Of a stretch of DNA of 64,000 bases, positions 17,947 through 26,696 are shown piece by piece. A program made the position numbers and the translations under genes. Origin of the DNA: Maribacter orientalis (lineage in GTDB: Bacteria; Bacteroidota; Bacteroidia; Flavobacteriales; Flavobacteriaceae); contig NZ_FNZN01000008.1 in the NCBI RefSeq assembly GCF_900109345.1, forward strand, positions 99,481-163,480, written 5' to 3'. Under the pieces are notes generated by a model. It ran no database searches. It was not told the DNA's origin and saw only the letters and a list, made by a program, of their open reading frames with translations. Every line of letters starts with the position of its first letter. The stretch's first letter is position 1.

Positions 17947-19635
17947 TTAATTATCGTATCCTACAGGCATTACTCGAACGTTTGATTGTTTTTCAAAAGC
18001 GCTACCAATACTCAGCAAATTAGCTTCTGAAAATTGCTTGCCAATGAAGGTCAGACTGATTGGTTCTCCCGAAGCCTTATACCCCATAGGAACGGTTAGG
18101 GCTGGGTACTTGGCAACGGCCGCGTAACCCGCATGGTAATTATTGATTGATAATACAGCATCTAATTTATGTTGATCCATTACTGAATCAAAAAAAGCAC
18201 GCCCATTTTTTTCGAGATTCAATTTTATTTCCTCTAATTCCTGCACTGATGTAGAATCAGAAATAATTCCCTCAAAAAGTGCTTGACCATAAGGAATTCT
18301 AGTTAACGAATCGGCCTTATTAAAGGATACCACATCAGCAATAGATGTAATTTTCACCAAATTTGCGTTCGAATATTCTTTTAAATAGACTGGTAAATCA
18401 TTACGCATATCAATATTCAGAATGCTTAGAAAACCATCCATCGTAACCTCTGGAGGTGTAAACTCTATTATCGTAGCGCCGGCATTTTCAATGCCTTCAA
18501 TTGTTTTTCTGTAAATACTATCTGTTTCCATCAACTCATTAATAGCTCCCAACCTCATTTCTTTGAATGGCTTAGGATGCAGACCAGCAGATAATATCCC
18601 CGGAAAATTGTTGTCAACTGATTTTGAATCCATTTCATCATAACCCAGCATAGCGGATAATAAAATAGCGTTGTCAACAATATTTTTCGTCATCGGACCT
18701 GGAGTATCTAAAGTACTAGAAATAGGAACTATCCCAGAGCGACTCAACAAACCGATTGTGGGTTTCAAACCTACTACCGAGTTTTGACTACTTGGAGATA
18801 ATATTGACCCCGAAGTTTCTGTACCAACAGCAGCGACTGCATAATTGGCAGCAACAGCAGTACCACTACCCGAACTTGACCCACCTGTTTCAAAAACTCT
18901 ACGCCCATAAGGATTCAGAGTTTGACCTCCATAAGCGCTATACCCAACAGGGCAACCAGAACATAAAAAATAAGCCCATTCACTTAAGTTCACCTTTCCT
19001 AGAATAAGTGCACCATTCTTTTTTAATTCTTCTACAATGAAAGAATCTTCAACCTCATTATCAGTTAACGCAATAGACCCAGCCGTAGTTTTCATGCCAG
19101 AGGTATTGATATTATCTTTTAATAAAATTGGCATACCATAAATAGGATGTTGTACCTTTAAAGCGGTTCCTAACTTTTTTTCTTCATCTAACCTTCGAGC
19201 CTCCTTAACAACATCTTTATTTAGTGCTATAATTGTATTTAAGGTAGTAGCATTATTCAATTCATATTTATAAATACGATACAAATAAAAAAGCACCAAA
19301 TCTTCATAGGTCAGTTCATTCTCTTGTATGTGTTGACGAATAGTGAAAATATTCTGTTCCAATATCATAGGAACTAAAGCTTCATAATCAGCCTTACTTA
19401 ACTTCGAAACTTCACTATACAAAGGTTTGAATACGTCATTTTTATCAAGCACCTTAGACTGAATCAATTTGTATTTCATACGACCTTTTTCATGGTCTGC
19501 ATTTGCTGCTACTTCAGCTGAATCATTATATGGAGTCCATAAAATCAGTTCATCTTTCATTGAATCATGCTCATTTTTACATGCACTCAACATAATGATT
19601 ATAACTAACAACAAATGCTTTTTCATAATGCTCAT
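17947..19635 (-). CDS. Secreted amidase (amidase signature family), lipoprotein
   Basis: 562 residues. N-terminal signal with lipobox (MLSACK), then a helical linker to about residue 105, then the amidase signature domain. The Ser-cisSer-Lys triad is visible as Lys in ILLKDNINT, the Gly/Ser-rich GGSSSGSGTAVAAN, and the nucleophile Ser within GTETSGSILSPSS. The family cleaves diverse amides; export suggests extracellular peptides or peptidoglycan-derived amides rather than Gln-tRNA transamidation. Its ATG overlaps the stop of the preceding DUF2911 gene in an ATGA, which fixes the start and shows coupling. Confidence 0.92.
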   Translation of the reverse strand: MSIMKKHLLLVIIIMLSACKNEHDSMKDELILWTPYNDSAEVAANADHEKGRMKYKLIQSKVLDKNDVFKPLYSEVSKLSKADYEALVPMILEQNIFTIRQHIQENELTYEDLVLFYLYRIYKYELNNATTLNTIIALNKDVVKEARRLDEEKKLGTALKVQHPIYGMPILLKDNINTSGMKTTAGSIALTDNEVEDSFIVEELKKNGALILGKVNLSEWAYFLCSGCPVGYSAYGGQTLNPYGRRVFETGGSSSGSGTAVAANYAVAAVGTETSGSILSPSSQNSVVGLKPTIGLLSRSGIVPISSTLDTPGPMTKNIVDNAILLSAMLGYDEMDSKSVDNNFPGILSAGLHPKPFKEMRLGAINELMETDSIYRKTIEGIENAGATIIEFTPPEVTMDGFLSILNIDMRNDLPVYLKEYSNANLVKITSIADVVSFNKADSLTRIPYGQALFEGIISDSTSVQELEEIKLNLEKNGRAFFDSVMDQHKLDAVLSINNYHAGYAAVAKYPALTVPMGYKASGEPISLTFIGKQFSEANLLSIGSAFEKQSNVRVMPVGYDN

Positions 19636-20513
19636 TTATTTTTCAAAAGTATCATTTTCCAATCTTTAATATTGTTAGCATTCAATCTAACAAACTCATC
19701 TTTATTTTCTTTACTAGCTAATTTCGATGATATTTCTGCCGCTTTAATAGCATCTGAGTACTTCTCTAAATCAGCTAAAAGCAAAGACCTAACTCGATGA
19801 AAATAATAGGTATTTCCTCCTAAATTTAAAGCCATATCAATATAACCAAGCGCTTTAACTTCGTAAACGCCCTGCTCTTGATAATATCTTGCAATTTCGT
19901 AGTACGTTTGAGCAGTTGGCGAGTTTAATAGTTTTTCCTCAATCTGAGCCTTCATAATTAACTCCGTGTCAATATGAATAGGAATAGACACTTTCGTATT
20001 ACCCCACTTCCAAATCATGTTAATTTCATCATGAGTAATTTCATCAAACGAAATCAAAAAATTCTCTTGAAACTCTAACGTTTTCAATGGTATAACCTTT
20101 ATCCTCAAAGCATCGTCTTGAAAATTATAATCCAATCGGCCATCACCCCAATGTGTGGTGTTATTATGAAATACAACTTGCCATTCATCTTGTTCAGGAA
20201 AAGCATATAAAGCATAGCTACCTTTTTGAAGGTCTTGCCCATCAATTAAAACATCAGAAAGGAATGTTATTTTGGTAGATTCATTAGCACCTACCCGCCA
20301 AATACGACCGTAAGGCACTAGTGCGGACTTTCCATTTACTTGCTCACCAAATAATAGGCGGCCCTTCGCAGATGGCCTAGAATATTCTACAGTGATTTTT
20401 GAAAGTCCAAATTCTTGTACTATTGTAGTAAAAGGGCTTGCCTTCGGATAATTGATTTGCGCCCAGCAAAAACTAGATGCAAAAAAACAAATTATGAAAC
20501 CAACCTGCCTCAA
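19632..20513 (-). CDS. DUF2911 domain secreted protein with TPR-like C-terminus
   Basis: 293 residues. Signal peptide (IICFFASSFCWAQ) then a DUF2911 domain marked by YPKASPFTTIVQEFGLSKITVEYSRPSAKGR and VPYGRIWRVGANESTKITFL, KGSYALYAFP and WQVVFHNN. The tail (about residues 185-290) is helical with TPR-like spacing (ALGYIDMALNLGG). Role unknown. The only plausible start is TTG at 20513, two bases after the ftsY stop; there is no in-frame ATG before the signal peptide ends. ATGA overlap with the amidase downstream. Confidence 0.88.
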   Translation of the reverse strand: MRQVGFIICFFASSFCWAQINYPKASPFTTIVQEFGLSKITVEYSRPSAKGRLLFGEQVNGKSALVPYGRIWRVGANESTKITFLSDVLIDGQDLQKGSYALYAFPEQDEWQVVFHNNTTHWGDGRLDYNFQDDALRIKVIPLKTLEFQENFLISFDEITHDEINMIWKWGNTKVSIPIHIDTELIMKAQIEEKLLNSPTAQTYYEIARYYQEQGVYEVKALGYIDMALNLGGNTYYFHRVRSLLLADLEKYSDAIKAAEISSKLASKENKDEFVRLNANNIKDWKMILLKNK

Positions 20514-20515
20514 TT

Positions 20516-21472
20516 TTAAATTTTAAAGAAAGAATCTACAAACTCATATTTATTAAACACTTGCAAATCTTCGATACCCTCACCTACACCAATATACTTA
20601 ACCGGTATTTTAAACTGATCCGAAATACCGATAACCACACCACCTTTTGCAGTGCCATCCAATTTGGTAATTGCCAAAGCTGTTACCTCAGTAGCCTTTG
20701 TAAATTGTTTTGCCTGTTCAAAAGCATTCTGACCTGTAGAACCATCAAGAACCAATAATACTTCGTGAGGTGTATTTTCTACCACTTTTTGCATCACGCG
20801 TTTAACCTTTGTCAACTCATTCATTAAATTGACCTTATTATGTAACCGCCCAGCTGTATCAATAATGACAACATCGGCATCTTGGGTTAAGGCAGAACTT
20901 AAAGTATCAAAAGCAACAGAAGCAGGATCACTCCCCATTTGTTGCTTAACAATTGGAACCCCAACCCTATCGGCCCAAACCTGTAATTGATCTATCGCTG
21001 CAGCCCTAAATGTATCGGCAGCACCTAATACGACTTTTAAACCTTGTTTTTTATATTGATAAGCTAGCTTCCCTATTGTTGTTGTCTTACCCACACCATT
21101 AACACCTACTACCATAATTACATATGGTTTCTTATCACCCGGTATGTTTAACCCTGAATTTTCACTTTGGTTAGTTTCAGATAATAAACCAGCAATCTCT
21201 TCGCGTAAAATTCCATTGAGTTCATCTGTACCTACATACTTATCACGCGCAACCCTAGCTTCAATTCTAGTAATTATTTTCAAAGTAGTATCGACTCCAA
21301 CATCAGAAGAAACTAAAACTTCTTCTAAATTATCAAGTACATCGTCATCTACTTTAGACTTGCCAGCAACCGCCTTTCCCAATTTTGAGAAAAAGTTAGT
21401 TTTAGTCTTTTCCAAACCTTTATCTAAGGTTTCCTTTTTCTGTGAAGAAAATATTTTTTTAAATAAGCTCAT
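20516..21472 (-). CDS. ftsY: Signal recognition particle receptor FtsY
   Basis: 318 residues: a GTPase that docks SRP-ribosome complexes at the membrane. N domain (about residues 20-100), then the G domain with P-loop GVNGVGKTTT (123-132), DTFRAAAIDQL, DTAGRLHNK, TKLDGTAKGG and the closing GVGEGIEDLQVF. The acidic A domain found in E. coli is reduced to a short lysine-rich start, as is normal in Bacteroidota. It heads a four-gene run (ftsY, DUF2911, amidase, phosphoesterase) and follows the ribosomal genes past a terminator. Confidence 0.97.
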   Translation of the reverse strand: MSLFKKIFSSQKKETLDKGLEKTKTNFFSKLGKAVAGKSKVDDDVLDNLEEVLVSSDVGVDTTLKIITRIEARVARDKYVGTDELNGILREEIAGLLSETNQSENSGLNIPGDKKPYVIMVVGVNGVGKTTTIGKLAYQYKKQGLKVVLGAADTFRAAAIDQLQVWADRVGVPIVKQQMGSDPASVAFDTLSSALTQDADVVIIDTAGRLHNKVNLMNELTKVKRVMQKVVENTPHEVLLVLDGSTGQNAFEQAKQFTKATEVTALAITKLDGTAKGGVVIGISDQFKIPVKYIGVGEGIEDLQVFNKYEFVDSFFKI

Positions 21473-21491
21473 TGTTAAAACTATGGTTATT

Positions 21492-21499
21492 CAAATATA
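21492..21499 (-). promoter_or_regulatory. Bacteroidota -7 box (TATATTTG) for ftsY
   Basis: Exact TAnnTTTG match 19 bp before the ftsY ATG and directly after the terminator of the ribosomal gene set, so ftsY can start its own transcript. Confidence 0.5.
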
Positions 21500-21509
21500 A
21501 AAATTAAAA

Positions 21510-21533
21510 AGCCCCTTTCGTAGGAAAGGGGCT
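21510..21533 (-). terminator. Intrinsic terminator after rpmB-rpmG-DUF4295
   Basis: On the minus strand a perfect 10-bp stem, AGCCCCTTTC closing with GAAAGGGGCT, carries a 4-base loop and then T5 and more T-rich sequence. It sits 26 bp past the DUF4295 stop. Confidence 0.85.
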
Positions 21534-21558
21534 CAATAACTACTAAAAGTTACTTTTC

Positions 21559-21711
21559 TTATTTCTTGGCAATCCAAGCATCTACCAATTCTGGTGGCAT
21601 TACTTGCTCTACAAAAACGTAAGCACCTGATTTTGGTGACTTAACCATTTTTATAGCCTTTGTCAATCTTTTAGAACTTGTCTGTAAACTTGCTACGGTC
21701 TTCTTAGCCAT
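21559..21711 (-). CDS. DUF4295 family ribosomal protein (bL38 candidate)
   Basis: 50 residues, very basic: MAKKTVASLQTSSKRLTKAI, then KSPKSGAYVFVEQVMPPEL and WIAKK. It matches the DUF4295 family, found in Bacteroidota and always next to rpmG. From memory, the Flavobacterium johnsoniae ribosome structure assigned a protein of this kind as bL38; I recall this and did not check it. Position in the rpmB-rpmG set, with 36 bp to the rpmG stop, supports a ribosomal role. Confidence 0.88.
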   Translation of the reverse strand: MAKKTVASLQTSSKRLTKAIKMVKSPKSGAYVFVEQVMPPELVDAWIAKK

Positions 21712-21747
21712 GACTTATATTTTTTGTGATTTTCTTAAATCGAAAAT

Positions 21748-21930
21748 CTATTTAATTTCTTTATGAACGGTCATTCTCTTAAGAATAGGATTGAATTTTT
21801 TGATTTCCAATCTCTCAGGAGTGTTCTTTTTATTCTTTGTGGTGATATATCTTGAAGTACCTGGTTGACCAGATTCTTTATGCTCTGTGCATTCTAATAT
21901 AACTTGTATTCTATTACCTTTCTTTGCCAT
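21748..21930 (-). CDS. rpmG: 50S ribosomal protein bL33
   Basis: 60 residues: [42 protein letters not shown] and a basic tail, standard bL33. The zinc-binding cysteine pairs of C+ forms are absent (only one Cys), so this is a C- type. Second gene of the rpmB-rpmG-DUF4295 set, 20 bp after the rpmB stop. Confidence 0.96.
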   Translation of the reverse strand: MAKKGNRIQVILECTEHKESGQPGTSRYITTKNKKNTPERLEIKKFNPILKRMTVHKEIK

Positions 21931-21950
21931 CTTACGCTCTATTTTCCAGA

Positions 21951-22190
21951 TTATTTAATAACTAATCCTTTTTCTTTTGCTTCTTTCAAAACAGCAGATA
22001 TACCTTTCTTATTGATACTCTTTAAAGCTCTTGTAGATACTTTAAGAGTAATCCAACGGTCTTCTTCTGGAATGAAAAAACGTTTCTTTGAAAGATTTAC
22101 ATCAAATCTTCTTCTCGTCTTATTAATCGAAAACGAAACATTGTTTCCAAACATCGCCTTCTTTCCCGTAATTTCACATACTTTTGACAT
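21951..22190 (-). CDS. rpmB: 50S ribosomal protein bL28
   Basis: 79 residues: [32 protein letters not shown] at the start and [13 protein letters not shown] near the end, the bL28 pattern. A single Cys shows the C- type. First gene of the set; its promoter is at 22220-22227. Confidence 0.97.
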   Translation of the reverse strand: MSKVCEITGKKAMFGNNVSFSINKTRRRFDVNLSKKRFFIPEEDRWITLKVSTRALKSINKKGISAVLKEAKEKGLVIK

Positions 22191-22219
22191 CGTGCTGGTT
22201 TTTTCTTTTAAACAGGGTG

Positions 22220-22250
22220 CAAATTTATATCATTTTTATCGTTCAGACAA
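22220..22250 (-). promoter_or_regulatory. Promoter of rpmB-rpmG-DUF4295 (TTG-N20-TAAATTTG)
   Basis: On the minus strand a -7 box TAAATTTG (22220-22227) is preceded, after 20 bp, by TTG (22248-22250), matching Bacteroidota spacing. It is the best-formed promoter seen in the window. Start of transcription would fall about 25 bp before the rpmB ATG. Confidence 0.6.
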
Positions 22251-22259
22251 CTATAAACA

Positions 22260-23510
22260 TCACATTTTTAAAATTTCTTTTTGAAGCAGCTCAAATGCCT
22301 TATTAACAGCCTTTTCTACAATACGCTCTCGAGTGCTTCCCATTTGAAATTCTTGAACTAAATGCACATCTGGACCATCAATCGCGATAAATATATTTCC
22401 AACCTCAGCATTTGAGTCTCCTTTTGTTGGGCCAGCATTGCCTGTTGTCGCAATTGCAAAATCTGTTTTCATCAATTTTCGCACTCCTTTTGCCATAGCA
22501 CTTGCAACCTCTGCGCTAACAACAGAATACTTATCGATAATTTCTTGAGGCACCTTAAGTATATTTACCTTAGTTTCTGTAGCATAGCTCACTACACTAC
22601 CTTTAAAGTAGTTTGAAGCTCCAGGTATTGAGGTCATGCTTTCGGCAATCTTACCACCCGTGAAGCTTTCGGCGGTAGCTACTGTTAAATTTCTTTTGGT
22701 AAGCAATTTTGCAATAACTTCTTCGATAGTTTCATCATCCTCTAAACCAAACATAATATCATTGATAAGCGGATAGAGTTTTTCACATTCAGCATCGATT
22801 AACGCAACCAAATCAGAATAGTCAGGTCCTTTTCCTGATAATCGCAATCTCACTTTGCCTAAATTTGGCAAGTAAGCCAACTTTATGGAAGGTGGAAGGT
22901 TGTCTTCCCATGTCTCTATTCGATTCGCAATTGAACTTTCACCTAAACCATATGTGACTATAGTTCTATGAATGATATGTGGCCTTTTGTAAAAAGCAGC
23001 TAATTTTGGTATGACCGATTCAACCATTAAATGCTTCATTTCAAAAGGTACACCTGGCATCGAAATAAATGTCACTTCATCTTTACGCATCCACATTCCT
23101 GGCGCTGTACCATTTGCATTGTGTAATACTTCTGCCCTACTAGGCACTAAGGCTTGTTTTCGATTGATATCTGATATAGGTGTACTAGAAATATACTTTG
23201 CGAACAAGTTCTCAACATGTGCCAGTACTGCAGTATTCTCTACAAGCTCATCATTAAAAAATTCACAAAAGGTATGCTTGGTAATATCATCTTTCGTCGG
23301 ACCAAGTCCACCGGTCACCAATACGACATCTACACGTTTTGCAGCATCGCTAAAGGCATTTAAAATATGTTCCTTATCGTCTTGGATAGAGGTGATTTGA
23401 TAAACTGAAATTCCAATTTTATTAAGCTCTTTGGCTATAAATACGGAGTTGGTATCAACTATTTGGCCTATGAGAATTTCATCACCAATAGTTATAATTT
23501 CTGCAAGCAT
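22260..23510 (-). CDS. cinA: CinA / nicotinamide-nucleotide amidohydrolase
   Basis: 416 residues. N-terminal MoCF-type domain (residues 1-170) with [19 protein letters not shown] and [15 protein letters not shown]-terminal CinA domain (about 255-410) with [24 protein letters not shown], the Ser-Lys-Tyr NMN deamidase centre ([11 protein letters not shown]). The protein deamidates NMN and may hydrolyse ADP-ribose in NAD salvage. Its ATG overlaps the Hpt stop by one base. Confidence 0.95.
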   Translation of the reverse strand: MLAEIITIGDEILIGQIVDTNSVFIAKELNKIGISVYQITSIQDDKEHILNAFSDAAKRVDVVLVTGGLGPTKDDITKHTFCEFFNDELVENTAVLAHVENLFAKYISSTPISDINRKQALVPSRAEVLHNANGTAPGMWMRKDEVTFISMPGVPFEMKHLMVESVIPKLAAFYKRPHIIHRTIVTYGLGESSIANRIETWEDNLPPSIKLAYLPNLGKVRLRLSGKGPDYSDLVALIDAECEKLYPLINDIMFGLEDDETIEEVIAKLLTKRNLTVATAESFTGGKIAESMTSIPGASNYFKGSVVSYATETKVNILKVPQEIIDKYSVVSAEVASAMAKGVRKLMKTDFAIATTGNAGPTKGDSNAEVGNIFIAIDGPDVHLVQEFQMGSTRERIVEKAVNKAFELLQKEILKM

Positions 23511-23848
23511 TATAAATGGAAGTCTTTTTTTAATTCTGCAACAACCTGATTAATATCGGTTTTAAGCAATGGAAATTTCCTCACCATTTCATCCATATTG
23601 CCTTCTTCTTTTCCTAAGGTTTCCAATTCTAAGGCAATGGCACGTGTTTGCTCCATACCCAACAAATCAACATTAGGTTTTATTTTATGGGCCAACTGAT
23701 AAACCTGACCATAGTCTTTGGCTATTAACGCCTTTTCCAATAAATCTAAATCCTCAGGAACTTCTTCCAAAAAAACAGATATTACAGAATTTATAAAATC
23801 CTGATCTCCCTCTGCCATCTCATTAATCTTATCCAGGTTATAAATCAT
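23510..23848 (-). CDS. Single-domain histidine phosphotransfer (Hpt) protein
   Basis: 112 residues folding as one Hpt four-helix bundle. Phospho-accepting His54 lies in [14 protein letters not shown], with the preceding acidic helix ([17 protein letters not shown]) and following hydrophobic helix as in HPt domains. It would relay phosphate between a hybrid histidine kinase and a response regulator, neither of which is in the window. One-base overlaps with both neighbours put it in the exonuclease-FAH-Hpt-cinA operon. What it relays is not known. Confidence 0.87.
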   Translation of the reverse strand: MIYNLDKINEMAEGDQDFINSVISVFLEEVPEDLDLLEKALIAKDYGQVYQLAHKIKPNVDLLGMEQTRAIALELETLGKEEGNMDEMVRKFPLLKTDINQVVAELKKDFHL

Positions 23849-24459
23849 TATTTAATTTTTAAGGTAAAAAGCTCTATATTTTCTAAGCTACCCGAAAGAT
23901 AGTCATTTGGACTTATTTTGCCAACACCGGCAGGAGTTCCTGTGAAAATTACATCTCCTTTTTTAAGCATAAAGAATGTTGATACATACGCTATGATTTC
24001 ATCGATTTTCCAAAGCATAAAACTGGTATTACCATTCTGCACTACCTCTCCATTCTTTTCCAACTTAAAATTCAAATCATTAAGGTCGTTAAATTGTGTT
24101 TTAGGGAGCCACTCCCCTATTACGGCAGCACCATCAAAACCTTTCGCCTTTTCCCAAGGCAGTCCTTTTTCTTTTAATTTCGACTGTAAATCTCGAGCCG
24201 TAAAATCTATACCTAATCCAATTTCATCATAATAGGAAGATGCAAACTCCTCGCTAATATGTTTTCCTACCTTTTTAATCTTCACTAAGACCTCAACTTC
24301 ATAATGAATGTCATTAGAAAACTCAGGGATGTAAAAATCCTGTTGTTTGGGTAATACTGCGGAATCTGGTTTTATAAAAATGACAGGCTCTTCAGGTTTT
24401 TCATTTTTAAGTTCTGCAATATGTGCAGCGTAATTCCTTCCTATGCAAATAATTTTCAT
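23848..24459 (-). CDS. Fumarylacetoacetate hydrolase family protein
   Basis: 203 residues, the compact FAH fold: ICIGRNYAAHIAEL, PVIFIKPDSAV, the metal-binding HYEVEVLVKI (Glu-x-Glu), GLGIDFTARDLQ, KGFDGAAVIG and GDVIFTGTPAGVG. Members act on oxaloacetate, acylpyruvates or hydroxymuconate-type compounds with a divalent metal. Precise substrate not readable; short FAH proteins of this type are often oxaloacetate tautomerase or acylpyruvase (FAHD1-like). Starts 18 bp after the exonuclease stop; overlaps Hpt by one base. Confidence 0.9.
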   Translation of the reverse strand: MKIICIGRNYAAHIAELKNEKPEEPVIFIKPDSAVLPKQQDFYIPEFSNDIHYEVEVLVKIKKVGKHISEEFASSYYDEIGLGIDFTARDLQSKLKEKGLPWEKAKGFDGAAVIGEWLPKTQFNDLNDLNFKLEKNGEVVQNGNTSFMLWKIDEIIAYVSTFFMLKKGDVIFTGTPAGVGKISPNDYLSGSLENIELFTLKIK

Positions 24460-24477
24460 TAGGCGCCAATCTATAGT

Positions 24478-25254
24478 TTAACTTAATTTATTATTGAGCT
24501 TGCTCAACTTTATTTGGGTAAGTATCTTCTTCGTATATAACGGAAAATCTGCATTTAGCATCCACCCAAAATAGCCAGGCTCATTTTCTAACACCGCATG
24601 AACTTTTTTCCCTTTATGTTTTCCAAAAGAAAATACTTCTTCTCCTTCTTCATCCATAGCAATGAAACCAGCAAAATCTACCGATTCTTTTCTTCTTGAA
24701 AATTCGGAAAGTTTTTTAATATTATTTTCCAAGTCTGGGTATCTATCTAACTGAGAAAGCAATACTTCATATGTCGCATTGGTATCTGCAGCAGCACTAT
24801 GGGCATCTAATAAATCTTTATCGCAATAGAACTTATAGGCAGCTTCTAAAGTTCGTTTTTCCATTTTATGAAAAATTGTCTGCACATCTACAGAAACTGT
24901 ATTTTTCATATCAAAATCAATACCTGCACGCAATAATTCTTCAGCAAGTAACGGAATGTCGAACCGGTCAGAATTAAATCCGCCTAAATCACTGTCCTTT
25001 ATAATCTTGTAAATTTCTTTAGAAAGTTCTTTGAAGGTTGGCTCATTAGCCACCTTTTCATTGGTTATGCCATGCACCGCAATAACCTCATCCGGTATAA
25101 CCATTTCTGGATTTACTAACCATGTTTTACTTTCCTTATTTCCATTTGGAAATATTTTTAGTATTGCAATTTCAACAATTCGATCCTTTGCGACATTGAC
25201 ACCAGTTGTTTCTAAATCGAAAAAACAAATAGGTCTGGTAAGCTTTAATTCCAT
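24478..25254 (-). CDS. 3'-5' exonuclease (DnaQ / DEDDh type)
   Basis: 258 residues. DEDDh exonuclease motifs: ICFFDLETTG (I), HGITNEKV with GFNSDRFDIPLL (II), and HSAAADTNATYE (III). The C-terminal 60 residues (FSFGKHKGKKVHAVLENEPGYFGWML) match the zinc-free ribbon found at the end of exodeoxyribonuclease X and DnaQ-like repair nucleases. A role in DNA repair or proofreading is inferred. First gene of the minus-strand set leading to cinA. Confidence 0.92.
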   Translation of the reverse strand: MELKLTRPICFFDLETTGVNVAKDRIVEIAILKIFPNGNKESKTWLVNPEMVIPDEVIAVHGITNEKVANEPTFKELSKEIYKIIKDSDLGGFNSDRFDIPLLAEELLRAGIDFDMKNTVSVDVQTIFHKMEKRTLEAAYKFYCDKDLLDAHSAAADTNATYEVLLSQLDRYPDLENNIKKLSEFSRRKESVDFAGFIAMDEEGEEVFSFGKHKGKKVHAVLENEPGYFGWMLNADFPLYTKKILTQIKLSKLNNKLS

Positions 25255-25328
25255 ACGAGTCTAACTTTTAACAAAGATACCTTTTCGTTCTATGAACGCT
25301 ATAGGACACCTCTGTTTAAATTTATTCT

Positions 25329-25352
25329 AAAAAAACACTTATGATGATAAGT
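25329..25352 (-). terminator. Intrinsic terminator after the unknown beta-barrel protein gene
   Basis: On the minus strand, ACTTAT and ATAAGT form a 6-bp stem around CATC, followed by GTTTTTTT. It begins 13 bp past the stop of the gene at 25365-26609. The stem is short, so strength is modest. Confidence 0.55.
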
Positions 25353-25364
25353 ATACTTGATTAT

Positions 25365-26609
25365 CTATAAGCGGGTATTAATTATGTTATTAAAGGCAGA
25401 TCCAAAAGTATAACTTATACCTACCCGAAAACCAAGTTCATAATCTGTAGCAATTTGCTTTTGTTGCAATAACACATCTTCAATAGATGCGTCACCTGCA
25501 GGCAAGTTAATTTGATCACGTATTACCTCAAAATTACCGGAAAAAGTAACTGCTAAGCCCTTAAAAACCCTAACGGATAATCTACTGAACAACTCTATCC
25601 TGTTTTTATTGAAATCTTCCAAAAATGTAGACCCTCGCAATCTACTATACACATTTCCCCATGGTTGCCTATATCGAAGCTGCACATCTAACGAGTGATT
25701 GAACACCCCTTCTTCCTGTAATCCAAATACGGTGGCATCAATATAATCATTATAGAAATACCCGATGCGATAGGCAAATACAAGCTCACGGCGCAGTACC
25801 TCTCGATAGGGAAAAATATTATACTCTAAAGCCGGATTTAGATAGCCACGAAAATTTAAATTAGTAAATGTATTATGCGTTGCACCACCAAAGACACCAA
25901 CCGACCAATGATCCGTTAAACTTCGTACAACACTAGCATCTCCAGAATACCTTAAACGCTCACTGGTGAAAGTTTCACCATCTTGTTTGAACTCGCTTCT
26001 CGCCTCGTTCATTTCCAAATCTACCCTTATCCGCCATTTTTCAGTTACCCGATCACTTTCAAAACCAAGTTCATATTCAAACACTTTTCTGCTTGTTTCC
26101 TTGTCTAACTCTGCTTCTCCATATATTTCAAAGAGCCAATTGTTCCATGGATCTTCAATTTCAATATTCCTGATTTCACCCGTGTCATCTGTATTGATGG
26201 AATAGGTGATTTTTTCAGCCATATTTGATTCTAGAATATATTTCAACAACCCTGACTTAATTTTCTCCACCAAACCCTTCCTCACCTCATCGCTAGTCAT
26301 GGTTGCCGTTGTTTCGTAAGCCAGTTTCACTAAAATGCTTTCGAAAACACCTATTCCTTTAAAGTCTAACGAATAGGTTCTACCACCACTACCGTTAGCT
26401 ATATCGTAAATAAATAATTGGACATTTGCTTGAGATTGATCGCGTACGTGATTTACATAGCCAATTTCTTGACGGATATAATTTTTTTCGCAATCACAAT
26501 CGGTAAAAAGACGCACAGGTTCTTTTCCCAATTCTTGTGAACGAACTGAATTAATGGATATTAAACAAATTAATAAAACGATAATTTTACTATAATAGCA
26601 AAGAAGCAT
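25365..26609 (-). CDS. Exported outer membrane beta-barrel-like protein of unknown function
   Basis: 414 residues. Signal peptide (IIVLLICLISINSVRSQ), then a Cys-bearing stretch FTDCDCEKNYIRQEIGYVNHVRD, an alpha-beta region to about residue 170, and a long beta-rich half whose strands alternate aromatic and polar residues (LRGSTFLEDFNKNRIELFSRLSV), ending in FGSAFNNIINTRL. The N-terminal region, with a vital aspartate and histidine-free character, does not match an enzyme I recognise. The family appears confined to Bacteroidota, by recall only. The 85-bp gap to the E2 gene shows no promoter box I can support. Confidence 0.75.
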   Translation of the reverse strand: MLLCYYSKIIVLLICLISINSVRSQELGKEPVRLFTDCDCEKNYIRQEIGYVNHVRDQSQANVQLFIYDIANGSGGRTYSLDFKGIGVFESILVKLAYETTATMTSDEVRKGLVEKIKSGLLKYILESNMAEKITYSINTDDTGEIRNIEIEDPWNNWLFEIYGEAELDKETSRKVFEYELGFESDRVTEKWRIRVDLEMNEARSEFKQDGETFTSERLRYSGDASVVRSLTDHWSVGVFGGATHNTFTNLNFRGYLNPALEYNIFPYREVLRRELVFAYRIGYFYNDYIDATVFGLQEEGVFNHSLDVQLRYRQPWGNVYSRLRGSTFLEDFNKNRIELFSRLSVRVFKGLAVTFSGNFEVIRDQINLPAGDASIEDVLLQQKQIATDYELGFRVGISYTFGSAFNNIINTRL

Positions 26610-26696
26610 ATGAAATAAATAATTAAAAAAATTCTAAAGATAACAGTATTCTAAACTGCAGCAAATACTACTACCTTCTTAAAATATCGACTTTAA

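Noticed and set aside
21144..21500. 118-codon open frame opposite ftsY
   Set aside because: Antisense shadow of ftsY, low-complexity Ser-rich product, crosses the ftsY promoter.
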